64,000 bases of DNA from Macrotis lagotis (GCF_037893015.1 NC_133658.1:255100397-255164396); one strand, 5' to 3'. Shown: positions 36,900 to 47,239, counted from the first letter of the stretch. Made by a program: numbers and translations. Notes: a model not told the origin generated them from the letters alone.

Positions 36900-37766
36900 T
36901 ATTTATTTACATTTAAAACTTTTGTTTTCAAGGAAGTGAAATATATTAAACTTGGCACCACCAACTTAAATTAAGTCACATACAAAGTCTTTTGAATCAT
37001 TTTAACATTTACATTTGATAAAATTAAAAAAACCCTAAAATATCAAAAAAAATCTTTCTTTTCTTAACTAGAACTCTTTCCTTTATTCCAATTTTCAATT
37101 AGATTCTGTAGGGAAGGTCAACTGCTTATAAGACTAAGTCTGTGTACACAAAAACTCAAGTATATTTCCCTATAGGAGCTGAGGCAGGTCAGAGTAGAGA
37201 GCAGGATGGCTGAGAAGTTGCTGTAGGGTATGGGATGGGCAAAGTGGATTTTTCCTGTCTTCTTCCTCTGCAGACATCTCATCCTGGGGTGAGACAAAAA
37301 ACCTAAGGCTGAGTCTTTATACATTCAAATCTGAAGTTGGGTTAAAAAAATGGAGGTGGGGGTAAGATGGAGGGAAATGTCCCAAGCAAGAGCTGGGGCA
37401 TGGTAAAATGCAAAGAAAGTCCCAAAGAGTGCTGTCAGGGTAAGAAGTCCATTGATTGAATTAATGCTTATATAACCTTGCATGTGTCGAGGGTCATATG
37501 TAAATCAGAAATGTATATCAACATGGATTAATTGGTTGAAGTCTACCTAGATTTTAGAAAATGAGCTCCATGAGAAAAATAAACAATATTTCACTTCTTT
37601 TGAGTATGAATTTTGAGTTAAAAAGTCACACGAGGCAGGAGAGAAAAGTTTCTCCTCTGACCCTGGAACTTTACTGGAATCCTGAACAATCTGCGAGTTT
37701 TCCAGGATGGTGCCAGGAACAAGCCCCTAGGGGGGCGGCAGGCCCGCGGGCCGGGGAACTCCCGGG
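36900..37766 (-). other. ZFP64: Probable ZFP64 3' UTR
   Basis: Sequence after the ZFP64 stop codon. The GC-rich exon composition ends about 45 bases past the stop and the DNA turns AT-rich with no recognised repeat. Candidate AATAAA signals on the gene strand are at 37082-37087 (followed by a T/GT-rich stretch) and 36902-36907. The extent is inferred; no transcript evidence is available. Confidence 0.45.
37082..37087 (-). promoter_or_regulatory. ZFP64: Candidate polyadenylation signal of ZFP64
   Basis: AATAAA on the minus strand about 680 bases after the stop codon, followed downstream by T-rich sequence, as expected of a cleavage site. Another AATAAA is at 36902-36907. Such hexamers are common by chance in AT-rich DNA. 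Confidence 0.35.
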
Positions 37767-39085
37767 CTAGTCGGGGATGGCGTCGGCCGGGCAGAGCAGG
37801 GCCGCGTGGGCGCCGCCCGGGAGGATGGAGAAGGCCTGCTTGGGCAGCTCGGCCTGCGCCGGGCCGGGGTAGATGGACGGCGTGGCCGCCCCTGCCAGGC
37901 TCTGGCCGCTCACCACCGTCACCTCGGCCGCCCCCTCCTGGATCAGCGCGTGGAGGCCTTCCAGGTCGGAGCAGCTGATGCCGGCGCCCGCGATGAAGGG
38001 CTGGCCGGCCGCGCCCTCGTGGCCCGGGGGCAGGGGCTGGTGCAGGGCCGGCCCCTGCGCCTGGTCGTGGCCGCTCAGCAGCACCGGCTGGCCCACCGGG
38101 GCCTCGGCGGGGCAGGCGGGCGGCAGCGTCGGCGCCATCAGGCTCACCTGGCGCAGGATCTGGAGGCGGCCGCCGGCCGGGAGGTCCTCCGGGGCCTGGC
38201 CCACCGGCGCGGGCGGCACGAGGCTGACGGAGGCCGCCTGCACCAGGGCGTTGGGCGGGGCCGCCTGGGGGCCCACGATGATCTTGAGCCGGCCCTCGCC
38301 GAAGGCGGGCAGCTGGCTCGGCTGGAGGGGCCCGACGGCCAGGGGGGCCCCCGGGAGCTGCAGCAGGGCCAGCTCGGCCTGCTTGCCGCCGCCGTATTCG
38401 CCGTGCTGCTTGCGGTGGCTCCGCAGGGAGTCCTCCCTGACGAAGGAGGCCTCGCAGGCCTCGCACTGGAAAGCCTTCTTGGCCTCCAGCCGGGCCACCT
38501 GGCGCGCGCCGCCCCCCGCCCTGGGCCGCGCCCCGGCCCCGGCCCCGGCCCCGCTCTTCTCCAGCGGCGGCTTCCTGCCCTTGGCCCGGTCGCCGTGCAC
38601 CTTCTTCACGTGCGTGGTCAGGTTGCTGCGCTGCTTGGTGTCGAAGCTGCACAGGTCGCACTTGAAGGGCCGCTCGTGGCCGTGGATCCGCTCGTGGACC
38701 TTGAGCGCGGCCCGGTGCGCGCACGAGTAGCTGCAGTCCGGGCACTTGACGGGCTGCTCGGGCTGGTGGCTCCGCGCGTGGCGGCGCAGGCTGGTCTTGT
38801 CCCCGCACTGGAAGTCGCACTGGCCGCACTTGAAGGTGTTGTCGGCGTTGTGCTTGAGGCGCACGTGAGACTTGAGGTTCCCTTTCATGGCGCAGCGCAC
38901 CTCGCAGAACTCACACTTGTAAGGCTTCTCCCCCGAGTGCACGCGCAGGTGCCTCTTCAGGTCCGAGTTGATTTTGAACTTGGCGCTGCACATCTGGCAC
39001 TGGAAAGGGGCGTCCCCTGTGGAGGCAAGGGGCCCCGTTAGAGAACCACTTTCTGAGGAGCCCGAGGGCCGGGGGGGGGGGGGGG
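37715..39085. other. CpG-dense GC island covering the ZFP64 terminal exon
   Basis: About 1.35 kb of strikingly GC- and CpG-rich DNA, roughly two-thirds or more GC by eye, embedded in AT-rich DNA. The edges lie close to the exon: AT-rich sequence resumes about 50 bases past the stop codon and about 70 bases inside the intron. It ends with a run of about 15 G at 39071-39085. It lies at the 3' end of the gene, so it is not the ZFP64 promoter. Confidence 0.8.
37767..39016 (-). CDS. ZFP64: ZFP64 terminal coding exon, six C2H2 fingers plus C-terminal tail
   Basis: Last coding exon of ZFP64, a nuclear C2H2 zinc-finger transcription factor. It starts after a CACAG acceptor (AG at 39017-39018), its first two bases complete a Gly codon, and it gives 415 residues to a TAG at 37767-37769. 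Six fingers follow: CQMC..HLRVH, CEFC..HVRLKH, CGQC..HARSH, CPDC..HERIH, CDLC..HVKKVH and, after a basic G/A/R-rich linker, CEAC..HRKQH. The tail keeps the blocks RLQILRQVSL, LHALIQEG, AEVTVVS and the end ALLCPADAIPD, matching human ZFP64 (the 681-aa class) as I remember it. Known of the family: human/mouse ZFP64 is reported to activate the KMT2A (MLL) promoter and to assist NF-kB p65 and Notch signalling. The exon is very GC-rich, with many G, A, P and R residues where the human protein has others. Long open frames on both strands over it are shadows. Confidence 0.96.
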
Positions 39086-39099
39086 ACTTTTCTTCCTCA

Positions 39100-39640
39100 A
39101 ATCCAAGCTATCATTTATTTCGGCATTGCAGTACGGCTGGGAAATGGGAGATTCAAAGGGGTCTCTAGTTTTCCCCAATCAAAATTTAATTTGTGAATGT
39201 ACCTAGTGCATTCTTCCTCTCTAATAAGCGAACTACGGTGCATATGGTTAATTTGCCCACTTTACCAGTTAATGCCTCTTAGTCCTATAATTTTGCACAA
39301 TTTGTTGATTGAGTTACATATTATACTGAGTTTGCTACTCAAGCTGTATCGTGCTGCACTAATAAGAATACATTTTTAAATGCCTAGCTCATATTTTATG
39401 CAGATTTTTATTAATAAAGATGCATTGTTTGCTGCTCTGATTCATTTATCATACAATCCCAGCTGCATGCTTGCTAGTGGAGTTATAAAACCCAGCTGCC
39501 GGGTCTCTTAAAATCTATTCTCCTGAAAGATGTTGCCTTGAAAGAGGAAAATGGCCCAGCAAACACAGACTTATAGTTACAAATCCATTTGCTTGTGGCC
39601 TGGGCTAAATTCTTTCAGGTGGCTGTATTTTAGGGAAAAA
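39100..39640. promoter_or_regulatory. Repeat-free intronic stretch, candidate conserved regulatory element
   Basis: Low-repeat DNA beside the terminal exon. It contains several TAAT-type homeobox cores and two CAGCTG E-boxes about 40 bases apart (near 39460 and 39496), with little simple sequence. No mobile element was recognised. This look is typical of conserved noncoding elements, but conservation could not be tested. Confidence 0.35.
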
Positions 39641-39899
39641 ACTACAGAAAATGGGGAAAGAATCTTCCTTATCTTTTATAAATGCTCAGCATATCAAATA
39701 TAATGCTAATTTTCTTAGGCTGCAAAATATCAGAGGGCAGAGATTGTATTTCAAATATTTTGCATTAATGCTAAAAATAAAAGAGGGAATAAGGATAAGG
39801 GGCAGGGACTATGATATTGCTGGCATGGGGAAGTTCCAGATGAGGAATCTCCCTCTGCTAATGCAGAGCTGCACCTTCTCTGCATCTTAGTCTTGGAGA

Positions 39900-40025
39900 G
39901 TTGCTTAAATGTACTGAGAAGTTAGATGACTTTGCCAGAGTCATACAGCCAGAATGGATCAGAGATAGTTCTCAAACTGTGGTCTTCCTGGCTCCAAAGT
40001 CAGCTCTGTACATCCACTGTAACCT
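39900..40025 (-). repeat. MIR-type fragment, antisense
   Basis: GATGACTTTGCCAGAGTCAT, GGCTCCAAAGTCAGCTCTGT, inside the last ZFP64 intron. Confidence 0.5.
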
Positions 40026-40077
40026 CAAAGAGCTAAAATACAAGGTTTTAAGGTTTGCACAGCATTTTGTCATGCTA

Positions 40078-40290
40078 TGAATAGCATGGTCACACTGGAC
40101 AGAATGCTGGGCCTGGAACCAGAAAGAACTGAGTTCAGATTCTACCTTGGGTAGTTACTGTGTGACTCTGGCCAAGTCACTTACCCTGTTTGCCTCAGTT
40201 AGAGAAGGAAATGGCAATCTACTGTAGTATCTTTGCTGAGAAAATCCCAAATAAAGTCACAAGTCAGACACAACTGAATAACAAAATTGC
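40078..40290 (+). repeat. MAR1-type SINE
   Basis: ATGCTGGGCCTGGAACCAGA, GTGACTCTGGCCAAGTCACT, the tail GAAGGAAATGGCAATCTACT and AAGTCAGACACAACTGAAT. Confidence 0.85.
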
Positions 40291-40339
40291 TGGACTGTAA
40301 AACTTCACTATCTTATTTGTTCCTTATAACAAGTAAGAG

Positions 40340-40490
40340 GAAAAAGGGGAAATAGGTGTTATCATTATCCCCATTTTACATTTGGGGAAATTGTGGCTGA
40401 GAAATTAAATAACCCACCTGTTTAAGTGTCTGAAGTAGGATCTGAACTCAAGTCTATTTCACTATCCACTGTACCATTGAGCTGTGGCCA
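40340..40490 (-). repeat. MIR-type fragment, antisense
   Basis: CCCCATTTTACATTTGGGGA, TTTCACTATCCACTGTACCA. Confidence 0.55.
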
Positions 40491-40726
40491 TCATCACAGG
40501 TATTTCAATGTATCATTTTAATGTGAACATTGAGAAATAAATTTTAAATGTGAATAATCTACTGAAGAAATAGCTGCACCTGAGGACACATATTGAAATT
40601 TTGAATTATAATCTCTAAGGTTCACTTCTTACATATCTTAATCTTTTGATTTTATTTGGTTTTTCACTTGCTTTCTTTAACCTCCAAGGAGGGGGGGCAG
40701 TGGGGGGAGGGGAGAGAGAGACAGAT

Positions 40727-40831
<105 letters not shown>

Positions 40832-41414
40832 ACTCTAGCACATCAAATCCTTTTTTTTTTATGGTAACTTGACTATTAGGGATGTTGCAGAAAAAAAGTG
40901 TCAAAACACCCAGCCCACAACACTCCCTGTGTAGAAATATTTTACAAAAGAAATAAAAACACAATTAAAAACTAGCTAATGTTATTATGTGGTTTTCTAA
41001 GTCAATATGCAGACTCCAAGGATTCTTTTATACAGTATTGTGGTGCCCATTTCTATTTGAGTGTGACACCACAATTATGGAGGGAATTCTTGCCTCAGGC
41101 AGGGGTTGCAATGAATAACCTTTGAGGTACTACTGAACTTAAAGAATCTGCTACTATGTAAACCCTCAGAGACTAAATCCCAGGAATTTAGACCTTTCAT
41201 AGCTAAACTGTGGAGCTTAAACTCTTTTTTGAATAAAGGAAGAATTAAAATTTAAATGAATCTCTTATTTTGCCAGGGATTTATTTTTTAAACATTAAGA
41301 GCATAGGCAAACCAATCTAAAGTTAACTTAGAGGTTAATTCTCAAATTCAGATTTCAAACTAAAAGAAGGCCCTCATGAAGACTTCCCTTGAAATTCACA
41401 ATCAAGATGACAAA

Positions 41415-41760
41415 GAAAAGATGCTCTTATTATTCCCATTTTACAGCTAAGGAAATTGAAGCAGAAAGTTTTAAGTGACTTGCCTAGGGTCACTCAGCTA
41501 GAAAGCATTTAAGGATGAATTTATACTAAGTCATCATCATCATAGCACTTATAGGTTTCCAAAGTATTTTACAAATATAAACTCATTTTATCCTTAGAAC
41601 ATCCCTAGGAGGCAAGTGCTATTATACAAATAAGGAAACTAAGGCAGAAAGAGGTTAAGGGACTTGCCCAGGTAGTAATTACCTGAGACTGAATTTGAAC
41701 TCAGGTCTTTCAACCTTCAGATCCAAAGGTCTATTCATTGCACTTGATCTGGTGATTTCT
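41415..41760 (-). repeat. Two antisense MIR-type fragments
   Basis: 41415-41525 (TTTTACAGCTAAGGAAATTG, GACTTGCCTAGGGTCACTCA) and 41530-41760 (TTTACAAATATAAACTCATT, GGGACTTGCCCAGGTAG). They lie just downstream of the three-finger exon. Confidence 0.6.
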
Positions 41761-41949
41761 ACAGTATTCTATGTTAACTTTTCATACACCATTTATCTAT
41801 CCATGCAAATGATTTCTACTTTTCCAACAGAGGGAGAGGAGATTTCAAAGGACATTAATCCTTTCTGCACCAGCTACATCAGACCACAAATTTCCAAAAT
41901 ATATGGAAGGAGGTTGTATCGAGGTTTACAGACTAGGCCCCTTCCTTAC

Positions 41950-42201
41950 CAGTGTGGGATCGGAGGTGCACAGTCAGTTGACTGGAATTCCTGCTGGCAT
42001 AGGGGCAGATCTGGCATTTGAATGGACGCTCGTTAGAGTGTATCCGTTGGTGTTTGTTCAGGCTACTACTGTCAGCCGCAGCATAGTCACAGCTCTTACA
42101 CTTGTAGGGCTTCACGCCTGTGTGAGACCGCATGTGCATCTTCAGTTTATCTTTCCGGCTGAAGCATTTGCTACAGACCTCACACTTGTGAGGCTTGTCT
42201 C
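41950..42201 (-). CDS. ZFP64: ZFP64 internal exon, three C2H2 fingers
   Basis: Internal 252-nt exon. The acceptor reads TTTGAAG (AG at 42202-42203, weak pyrimidine tract) and the donor is GTAAGG at 41944-41949. It starts with two bases that finish a Gly codon and ends with the first base of the next Gly codon, so both introns are phase 1. The 83 whole codons encode three canonical fingers joined by TGEKP-like linkers: CEVCSKCFSRKDKLKMHMRSH, CKSCDYAAADSSSLNKHQRIH (both C-x2-C-x12-H-x3-H) and CQICPYASRNSSQLTVHLRSH. This is nearly identical to human ZFP64 as I recall it. Base composition is ordinary, unlike the GC-rich exon downstream. A 2.9-kb intron separates it from the terminal exon. Confidence 0.96.
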
Positions 42202-42817
42202 CTTCAAACAAAACAGACTCATTAGGTGGTCACAAGTGGGTAAGAGGAACAAGCTCACAGGCAATCGGTTGGGATAGGCTATTTGAATGGCAATAGCACA
42301 TTGAACTTCTGGGTTGAAGAATGAGCTGAGCAATCCAGGGGGGACCCAGGTAGCAACCTAGCATCCTGGTAATCTGCCCAGACTACTTTGTAGAGAGATA
42401 AAGATAAGACACACAAGACTTTAAATATATGATCTTAGACCAAAGAGATTATGCAGTTTACCAAACCTTACAAATTTGGCTTATAAAATCTAATTTATGA
42501 TATCTACTCTATTTCAACTAATAATTTATAATATAGTGGTAAACTGATTATCTGTTTGCAGATTCTTCTGCAATCATCTATAAAATATATAATGCTGAGG
42601 CAGATACAAAGTTATATAAGACAGAGTCTGTCACAGAAGAATTTATAATCTCATTCTAGAAGCATACCTGAGGATTTACTTTTTGAAAAAATTGACCAAT
42701 TTCAGAATTTTATAACCTTTAAAGATATCATTCATCTTAGAATACAACCTGTAAGCAGCTACAAAAGGTATCATACAGTTAAACATTAAAATACACTGGG
42801 AATACATGGCTACTTAC

Positions 42818-42880
42818 CTGTGTGAGTTCTCAAATGACGTTCCATATCTTTCATGCCATATGCTGTCTTGAACTGGCAAC
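42818..42880 (-). CDS. ZFP64: ZFP64 63-nt exon completing the first C2H2 finger
   Basis: Short 63-nt exon, easily missed because it holds only 21 codons' worth of sequence. The acceptor is a long T run plus TTAG (AG at 42881-42882) and the donor is GTAAGTAG. It encodes CQFKTAYGMKDMERHLRTHT, completing a finger whose first cysteine pair (NCCYPG) is in the upstream exon, so the domain is split by an intron of about 5.8 kb. Human ZFP64 has the same order, CCYPGCQFKTAYGMKDMERHL, by memory. Phase 1 on both sides; skipping it would keep the frame but destroy this finger. Confidence 0.93.
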
Positions 42881-42949
42881 CTAAAAAAAAAAAAAAACAA
42901 ACCCCAAAACAAATAACTTAAATTTTCTCCTAAGCTTTAGAGCCAACCA

Positions 42950-43393
42950 GAACAGGAACATAATGAGGGTGAATTAAGGAAGTACCTTTGTAAACAGAGA
43001 GAAGAACTTTGGATCTGGATATAAATATGGCAAGAATTGGAAAGTGATGGGATATAAGAGCTGAGCAAGTGTGAGGAGTCAAGGATAAAGCTAAGGTTAC
43101 AAAACTGGGATACTGAAAGGATGATAGTATATCTGGCAGAATAGTGAAGTTTGGAAGAGTAGAGTTTTTGGGAAAAGATAATGAGTTCATGTGGAGGTTG
43201 AGATTTTTTTTTTAAGGTTATCCAGTATGAAATGTCCAATAGGCAAATGGAGACATGAGAGCCATTTACAGAGATATGATGGTTAAATCTATAGGAGATA
43301 ATGAAGTAACTGAGAGTTGAGAAAGAAGAGAAGAGGGCCTGGAACAAAACCTTGGGGAATGTCAATGCTAAGAACTTGAGAAAGGGGCAAAAC
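42950..43393 (-). mobile_element. L2 LINE fragment, antisense
   Basis: Plus strand has GTGTGAGGAGTCAAGGATAA, GGGAAAAGATAATGAGTTCA, GAAATGTCCAATAGGCAAAT and CTGGAACAAAACCTTGGGGA, the reversed L2 RT-to-3' region. Confidence 0.6.
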
Positions 43394-43500
43394 ACTGTTA
43401 CAGTGACTTGGCTCCTAGTTATCTTCTTCACTTTGGTCTAGAGAGGATCTCCTCCTTCCTTTCTCACTACTTACTTCTTTGTCTCCTTTGGTTCCTCATC
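43394..43500 (+). repeat. Inverted repeat, left arm
   Basis: Reverse-complement match to 44380-44489: ACTGTTACAGTGACTTGGCT here faces AGCCAAGTCACTGTAACAGT there. Over about 90 bases only a few substitutions and one 4-base gap are seen. Confidence 0.9.
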
Positions 43501-43582
43501 CTATTGAGGTCTGAGGAGAGAGATCATTATTGATGGAGATGAGAATCAGAGAAGGCTTTATGGAGGTGGCATCTGAGTTGAT

Positions 43583-43863
43583 GTTTGTCCTTAATTCTCA
43601 AAGAAGATCATGATATCAGGGAGGTGATGTCATTCAAAGCACATTAAGTGGATTTGAGTGAAGGGGGTGCTGTGCTAAGTCTCCAGCCTCACTTTCTGCT
43701 CTGGAGTCATCTGGGTCATAACCAAGGAGACGACTCTGCATGTAAAGCAATCAGGGTTAAGTGACTTGCTCAAGGTTGCACAGCTAGTAAGTATTTGAGA
43801 CTGGTTTTGAAGTCAGGTCCTCCTGACTTCAGGGCTGGCACTACCCCTGCCCCATCTAGCTGC
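43583..43863 (+). repeat. Composite SINE, copy 2
   Basis: TTCTCAAAGAAGATCATGAT, GAGTCATCTGGGTCATAACC, then the antisense tRNA-SINE head from AAGTGACTTGCTCAAGG to CATCTAGCTGCTG. Same join as 6853-7152. Confidence 0.65.
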
Positions 43864-44129
43864 TGTTAGGCTATAAAGGATGTGAAGGAATGCAACAGAT
43901 AAAGGAGAGATGGAGAAAGAGCCTGAGCAAAGGCAAAGGGACAATAAAGTACAGACTATTCAGGAAAGAGGTTGAAAGGGACAAATTCAAGAGATAGTAG
44001 AATGGTAAAATAAATAGGTCTCAGTAATTGATTAGATGAAGCACAAGAAAGAAAATATAATCTAAACATAAACTAAACTTTCAAACACTGGAGTGAAGGA
44101 TCCATGTGGAAGACAGAAATGGTCAAATC

Positions 44130-44640
44130 AAGAGGAGGAACAGATTTAAGTCAATTTGAGTTTGGACTTATCAAGTCTGAGTGAAATACTCATGGATTCA
44201 ATTGGTGCAGGTTATCTTGGCAGTTGGAAATCTCAGAAGAGAGCTCAGACCTGGGAATGTATTTGGGAGTCATCTGAATTGAAGTGCTAATTGAAGCTAA
44301 GGAAGTGAAAGCATTTACTAAAGCAGAGAGTGCAAAGAGAAGTGAGACAAAAGCAGGACCTTAAAGGGTTGGCAAAAAGATGAGATACTGAAGGAGACAA
44401 ACAAAGAAGTAAGTAGTGAGAAAGGAAGGAGGAGATCCTCTCTGGACCAAAGTGAAGGAGATAACCAGGAGCCAAGTCACTGTAACAGTATCAGATATGG
44501 TGGAAAAGTCCAAGACGAGGACTGAACAAAGGATATTGGATTGAACAACTAGAAGTTAGGCAGCAACCTTAGAGGTCTTTCAATAGAGAGGTAGGACGGG
44601 GAAGCCAAGTAATTTAAGAGCAAGGGTGTAACTTACCCTC
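44130..44640 (-). mobile_element. L2 LINE fragment, antisense
   Basis: TCTTGGCAGTTGGAAATCTC, TGGGAGTCATCTGAATTGAA and GTAACAGTATCAGATATGGT on the plus strand. 43864-44130 and 44940-45400 are similar purine-rich DNA, probably L2-related but not assigned. Confidence 0.55.
44380..44489 (-). repeat. Inverted repeat, right arm
   Basis: Mate of 43394-43500, about 880 bases away. This arm is collinear with the antisense L2 around it, so it looks like the donor and the left arm like the inverted copy. Confidence 0.9.
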
Positions 44641-44738
44641 AGTCACACAGCTAGGTAAATTATTAAGTGTCTGAGGCCATATTTGAACTCAGGTCTTCCT
44701 GGACCTGAGCTCTAGCCACTGCACCACCTAGCTGCCCC
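44641..44738 (-). repeat. Truncated tRNA-type SINE, antisense
   Basis: CAGTCACACAGCTAGGTAAA to CACCTAGCTGCCCC; the A-rich side is missing. Confidence 0.85.
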
Positions 44739-44754
44739 TACTAGATAATTTTTA

Positions 44755-44936
44755 TTTTTTATTTATTTATTTGTTTATTTTTTTAGGTTTTTGCAAGGCA
44801 AACGGGGTTAAGTGGCTTGCCCAAGGCCACACAGCTAGGTCATTATTAAGTGTCTGAGACTGGATTTGAACCTGACTCCAGGTACTCCTGACTCCAGGGC
44901 CAGTGCTTAATCCACTACACCACCTTAGCCGCCCCT
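44755..44936 (-). repeat. WSINE-type SINE, antisense, with target duplication
   Basis: Flanked by TAGATAATTTTTA at 44742-44754 and 44937-44949. Contains GCAAGGCAAACGGGGTTAAG and a short internal duplication of GACTCCAGG. Confidence 0.96.
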
Positions 44937-45399
44937 TAGATAATTTTTAAAACAAACCTACGAGTATAGAGGAGAAAGACAAGGTGTCATAGCTGGTAGG
45001 GCTAAATGGATCAGAGAGTGCCCCCTCTTCCTTTTATTAAAGGACTTGGAGCAGAGAAGAGGAAGAGGAAGAGGAAGCTAGAGAGGGAGAGGCCAAAAAT
45101 ACACATAAGAAACAATGACAGCTGGAGATATGGATAGAATAAGATGAAGGGTACAGAAAAAAAAAGAACTCATAGTGAGGAATAGGGCTATCTCCTCTTT
45201 TGTGTGGAGAGGAAAGGGAACAGTGGAAACTTTGAGAAGCAAAGTAGGTGAGCCTTAATCTCAGTGGAATAGAAGTTAAGTCATTTGTATTAGGTATAGT
45301 GGACTAGTTTGAAACAAGTCTCTCAATGGCTCCTCTTTTCCCCACCCTCTCAGCTGAAAACTTTGTCTCAGATTTTATGAGATAACTGAGTCCATTTAA

Positions 45400-47010
45400 T
45401 TTTATTAGATAATTGCAAACAATAAAAAAAATGAAGACCATTCACCAAGAGCTCTCTCTTCTCTCCTCATCTGGTATCACCCAGATGCTTTCTGCTACCA
45501 TATCTTCCTTCATCCTTTCCCCTATATACACAACTGATCCCATTGTATACCTCCTCTGTCATACTAATTTATCTTCATTCTCTCCCTTTGGATTGGCTTC
45601 TTCTCTATTACCCACAAATTAGTTATGTGTGTATGTATATGTCTCCTCCATTCTCAAAAACCCCTTGTTTCATCCTTCCATTTCTGTCCTAACTTTTTTA
45701 GCTGAACAAATTGAGAAGAATGGCTATAATAGGGTCTTCAACCCCTTTTCAGTCTGTTTATAACTCTCTACAATTAGGTTTCCTTCCTCATCATTCAACC
45801 TAAAATGCTCTCCAAAATCACTAATGATTTCTTAACTGCCAAATCTAATGATTTCTCAGTCTCACTTTTTAACTTCTTTAGGTTACAACCCTATTGACCA
45901 CTGTCTTCTCTCTTGGTTCTCCTCCTATAGGTCTTAGCATTTCTTCTTAATCGAATTTTCATCCACATGGTATTCATTAATCATTCTTGTCCTATAAGAC
46001 TTTATTCTATCCTTCTCTTCTTCCACTATACATTTTCACTTGGTGACCTCATTAGCTCTTAAGATTTTAGTTATCATCTCTTTACTGATAATTCTCAAAT
46101 CTACCTTATCTAACCCTAAGGACCTCTCTGCTGACCTCCAGTCTTTAATCCCTAACTGCCTATCACATATCTCAAAATGAATACCCTGTGAGACAACTTA
46201 AACTCAAACTGTTCCAAATTGAACTAATTGTCTTTTTCCAAAATTCTCCCCGTTCCAAACTTTCCTATTACTATTGAGAGTACCACTATACTCTCAGTTC
46301 CTTAGGATCACACACTCCTCCCTCTCTCATGCCCCCTAAAACTAATCTGTTACCAAGGCCTGTTGATTTAATTTTATATTTCTCACTTATGACCACTTCT
46401 ATCCTCTGATGTTTATGACTCTGGTGCACGTCCCCATCATCTCATGCCTGGACTATTCCAATGGCTTATTGATGGGTCTACTTGCCACAAGTCTCACTGT
46501 GCTCCAGCCCATCCTCCACTTAAGCACAAATTTGACAATGTTACCCTCTTACTCAATACACTTCAGTAGTTCCCTATTATCTCCAGAATAAAATATAAAA
46601 TCCTGTTTGGCTTTCAAAACCCTTTACAACATCCTTCTGAATGCTCACCATCTTTCCAGTCTTCTTATATCTTATACCTCTTCACAAACTCTTCGAACCA
46701 GTGACATTGGCCTCCTGGCTTATTCTCTGAGCAAAATACTTCCTCTTCTAATCCTAGGGATTTTTACCAGCTCATACTTGATGGAATGCTCGCTCCCCAT
46801 CTGAATCTTGGCTTCTTGAGTTTCAAGTTCCAGCTAAAATCTCACCATCTACAGGAAGCCTTTCCTGATCCCTCTTAATTCTAGTGCCTTTCCTCTGCTG
46901 ATTATTTCCAATTTACCTTGTTTATAATTAGATTGTGAGCTCCTTGAGGACAGCAATTACCAGAGGTACTTAATAAATGTTCAATGCCTTACTGACTAAA
47001 AGTTTATTGA
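45400..47010 (+). mobile_element. L2 LINE 3' portion, sense strand
   Basis: Plus strand follows the L2 3' coding region and tail: CCAGATGCTTTCTGCTACCA, TGACCTCATTAGCTCTTAAG, GACCTCCAGTCTTTAATCCC, TACCAAGGCCTGTTGATTTA, CATCTCATGCCTGGACTATT, TACAGGAAGCCTTTCCTGAT and TTAGATTGTGAGCTCCTTGA, ending in TAATAAATGTTCAATG. Frames are broken. It lies in the 5.8-kb intron that splits the first ZFP64 finger. Confidence 0.75.
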
Positions 47011-47239
47011 CTTACTAAAGACTAGTCACTCTAAGGAATGAGAAGGATTTGGTAAGAGAAGAGTAATTAAACTGGTCAGTAGTAGTGCAGACTCAGCTGG
47101 CATCATGTACTAAATATGTCCAGTATATTTCCGCCCAACTGCAAATGGTTTCCTCCTTCCCTAATTAACTTTTATTTAATTACTTTATATTTATTTTCTT
47201 TATTATTAATTTCATATATGCTTATAAAGGTTTCCTCCT

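Noticed and set aside
37873-38730. 285-codon second plus-strand frame
   Set aside because: Third shadow of the same GC-rich exon; no start context, domain or codon signal of its own.
37618-38829. 403-codon open frame on the minus strand in a second frame of the same exon
   Set aside because: Arg/Pro/Gly-rich, no conserved motif, overlaps the clearly conserved zinc-finger frame. Same GC effect.
37806-39041. 411-codon open frame on the plus strand over the ZFP64 terminal exon
   Set aside because: Composition is Gly/Ala/Arg/Leu-rich with no domain. It is the antisense shadow of a GC-rich coding exon, where stop codons are rare in every frame.
42937-43431. 164-codon minus-strand frame
   Set aside because: Falls in antisense L2 sequence; residues match decayed LINE coding, no host domain.
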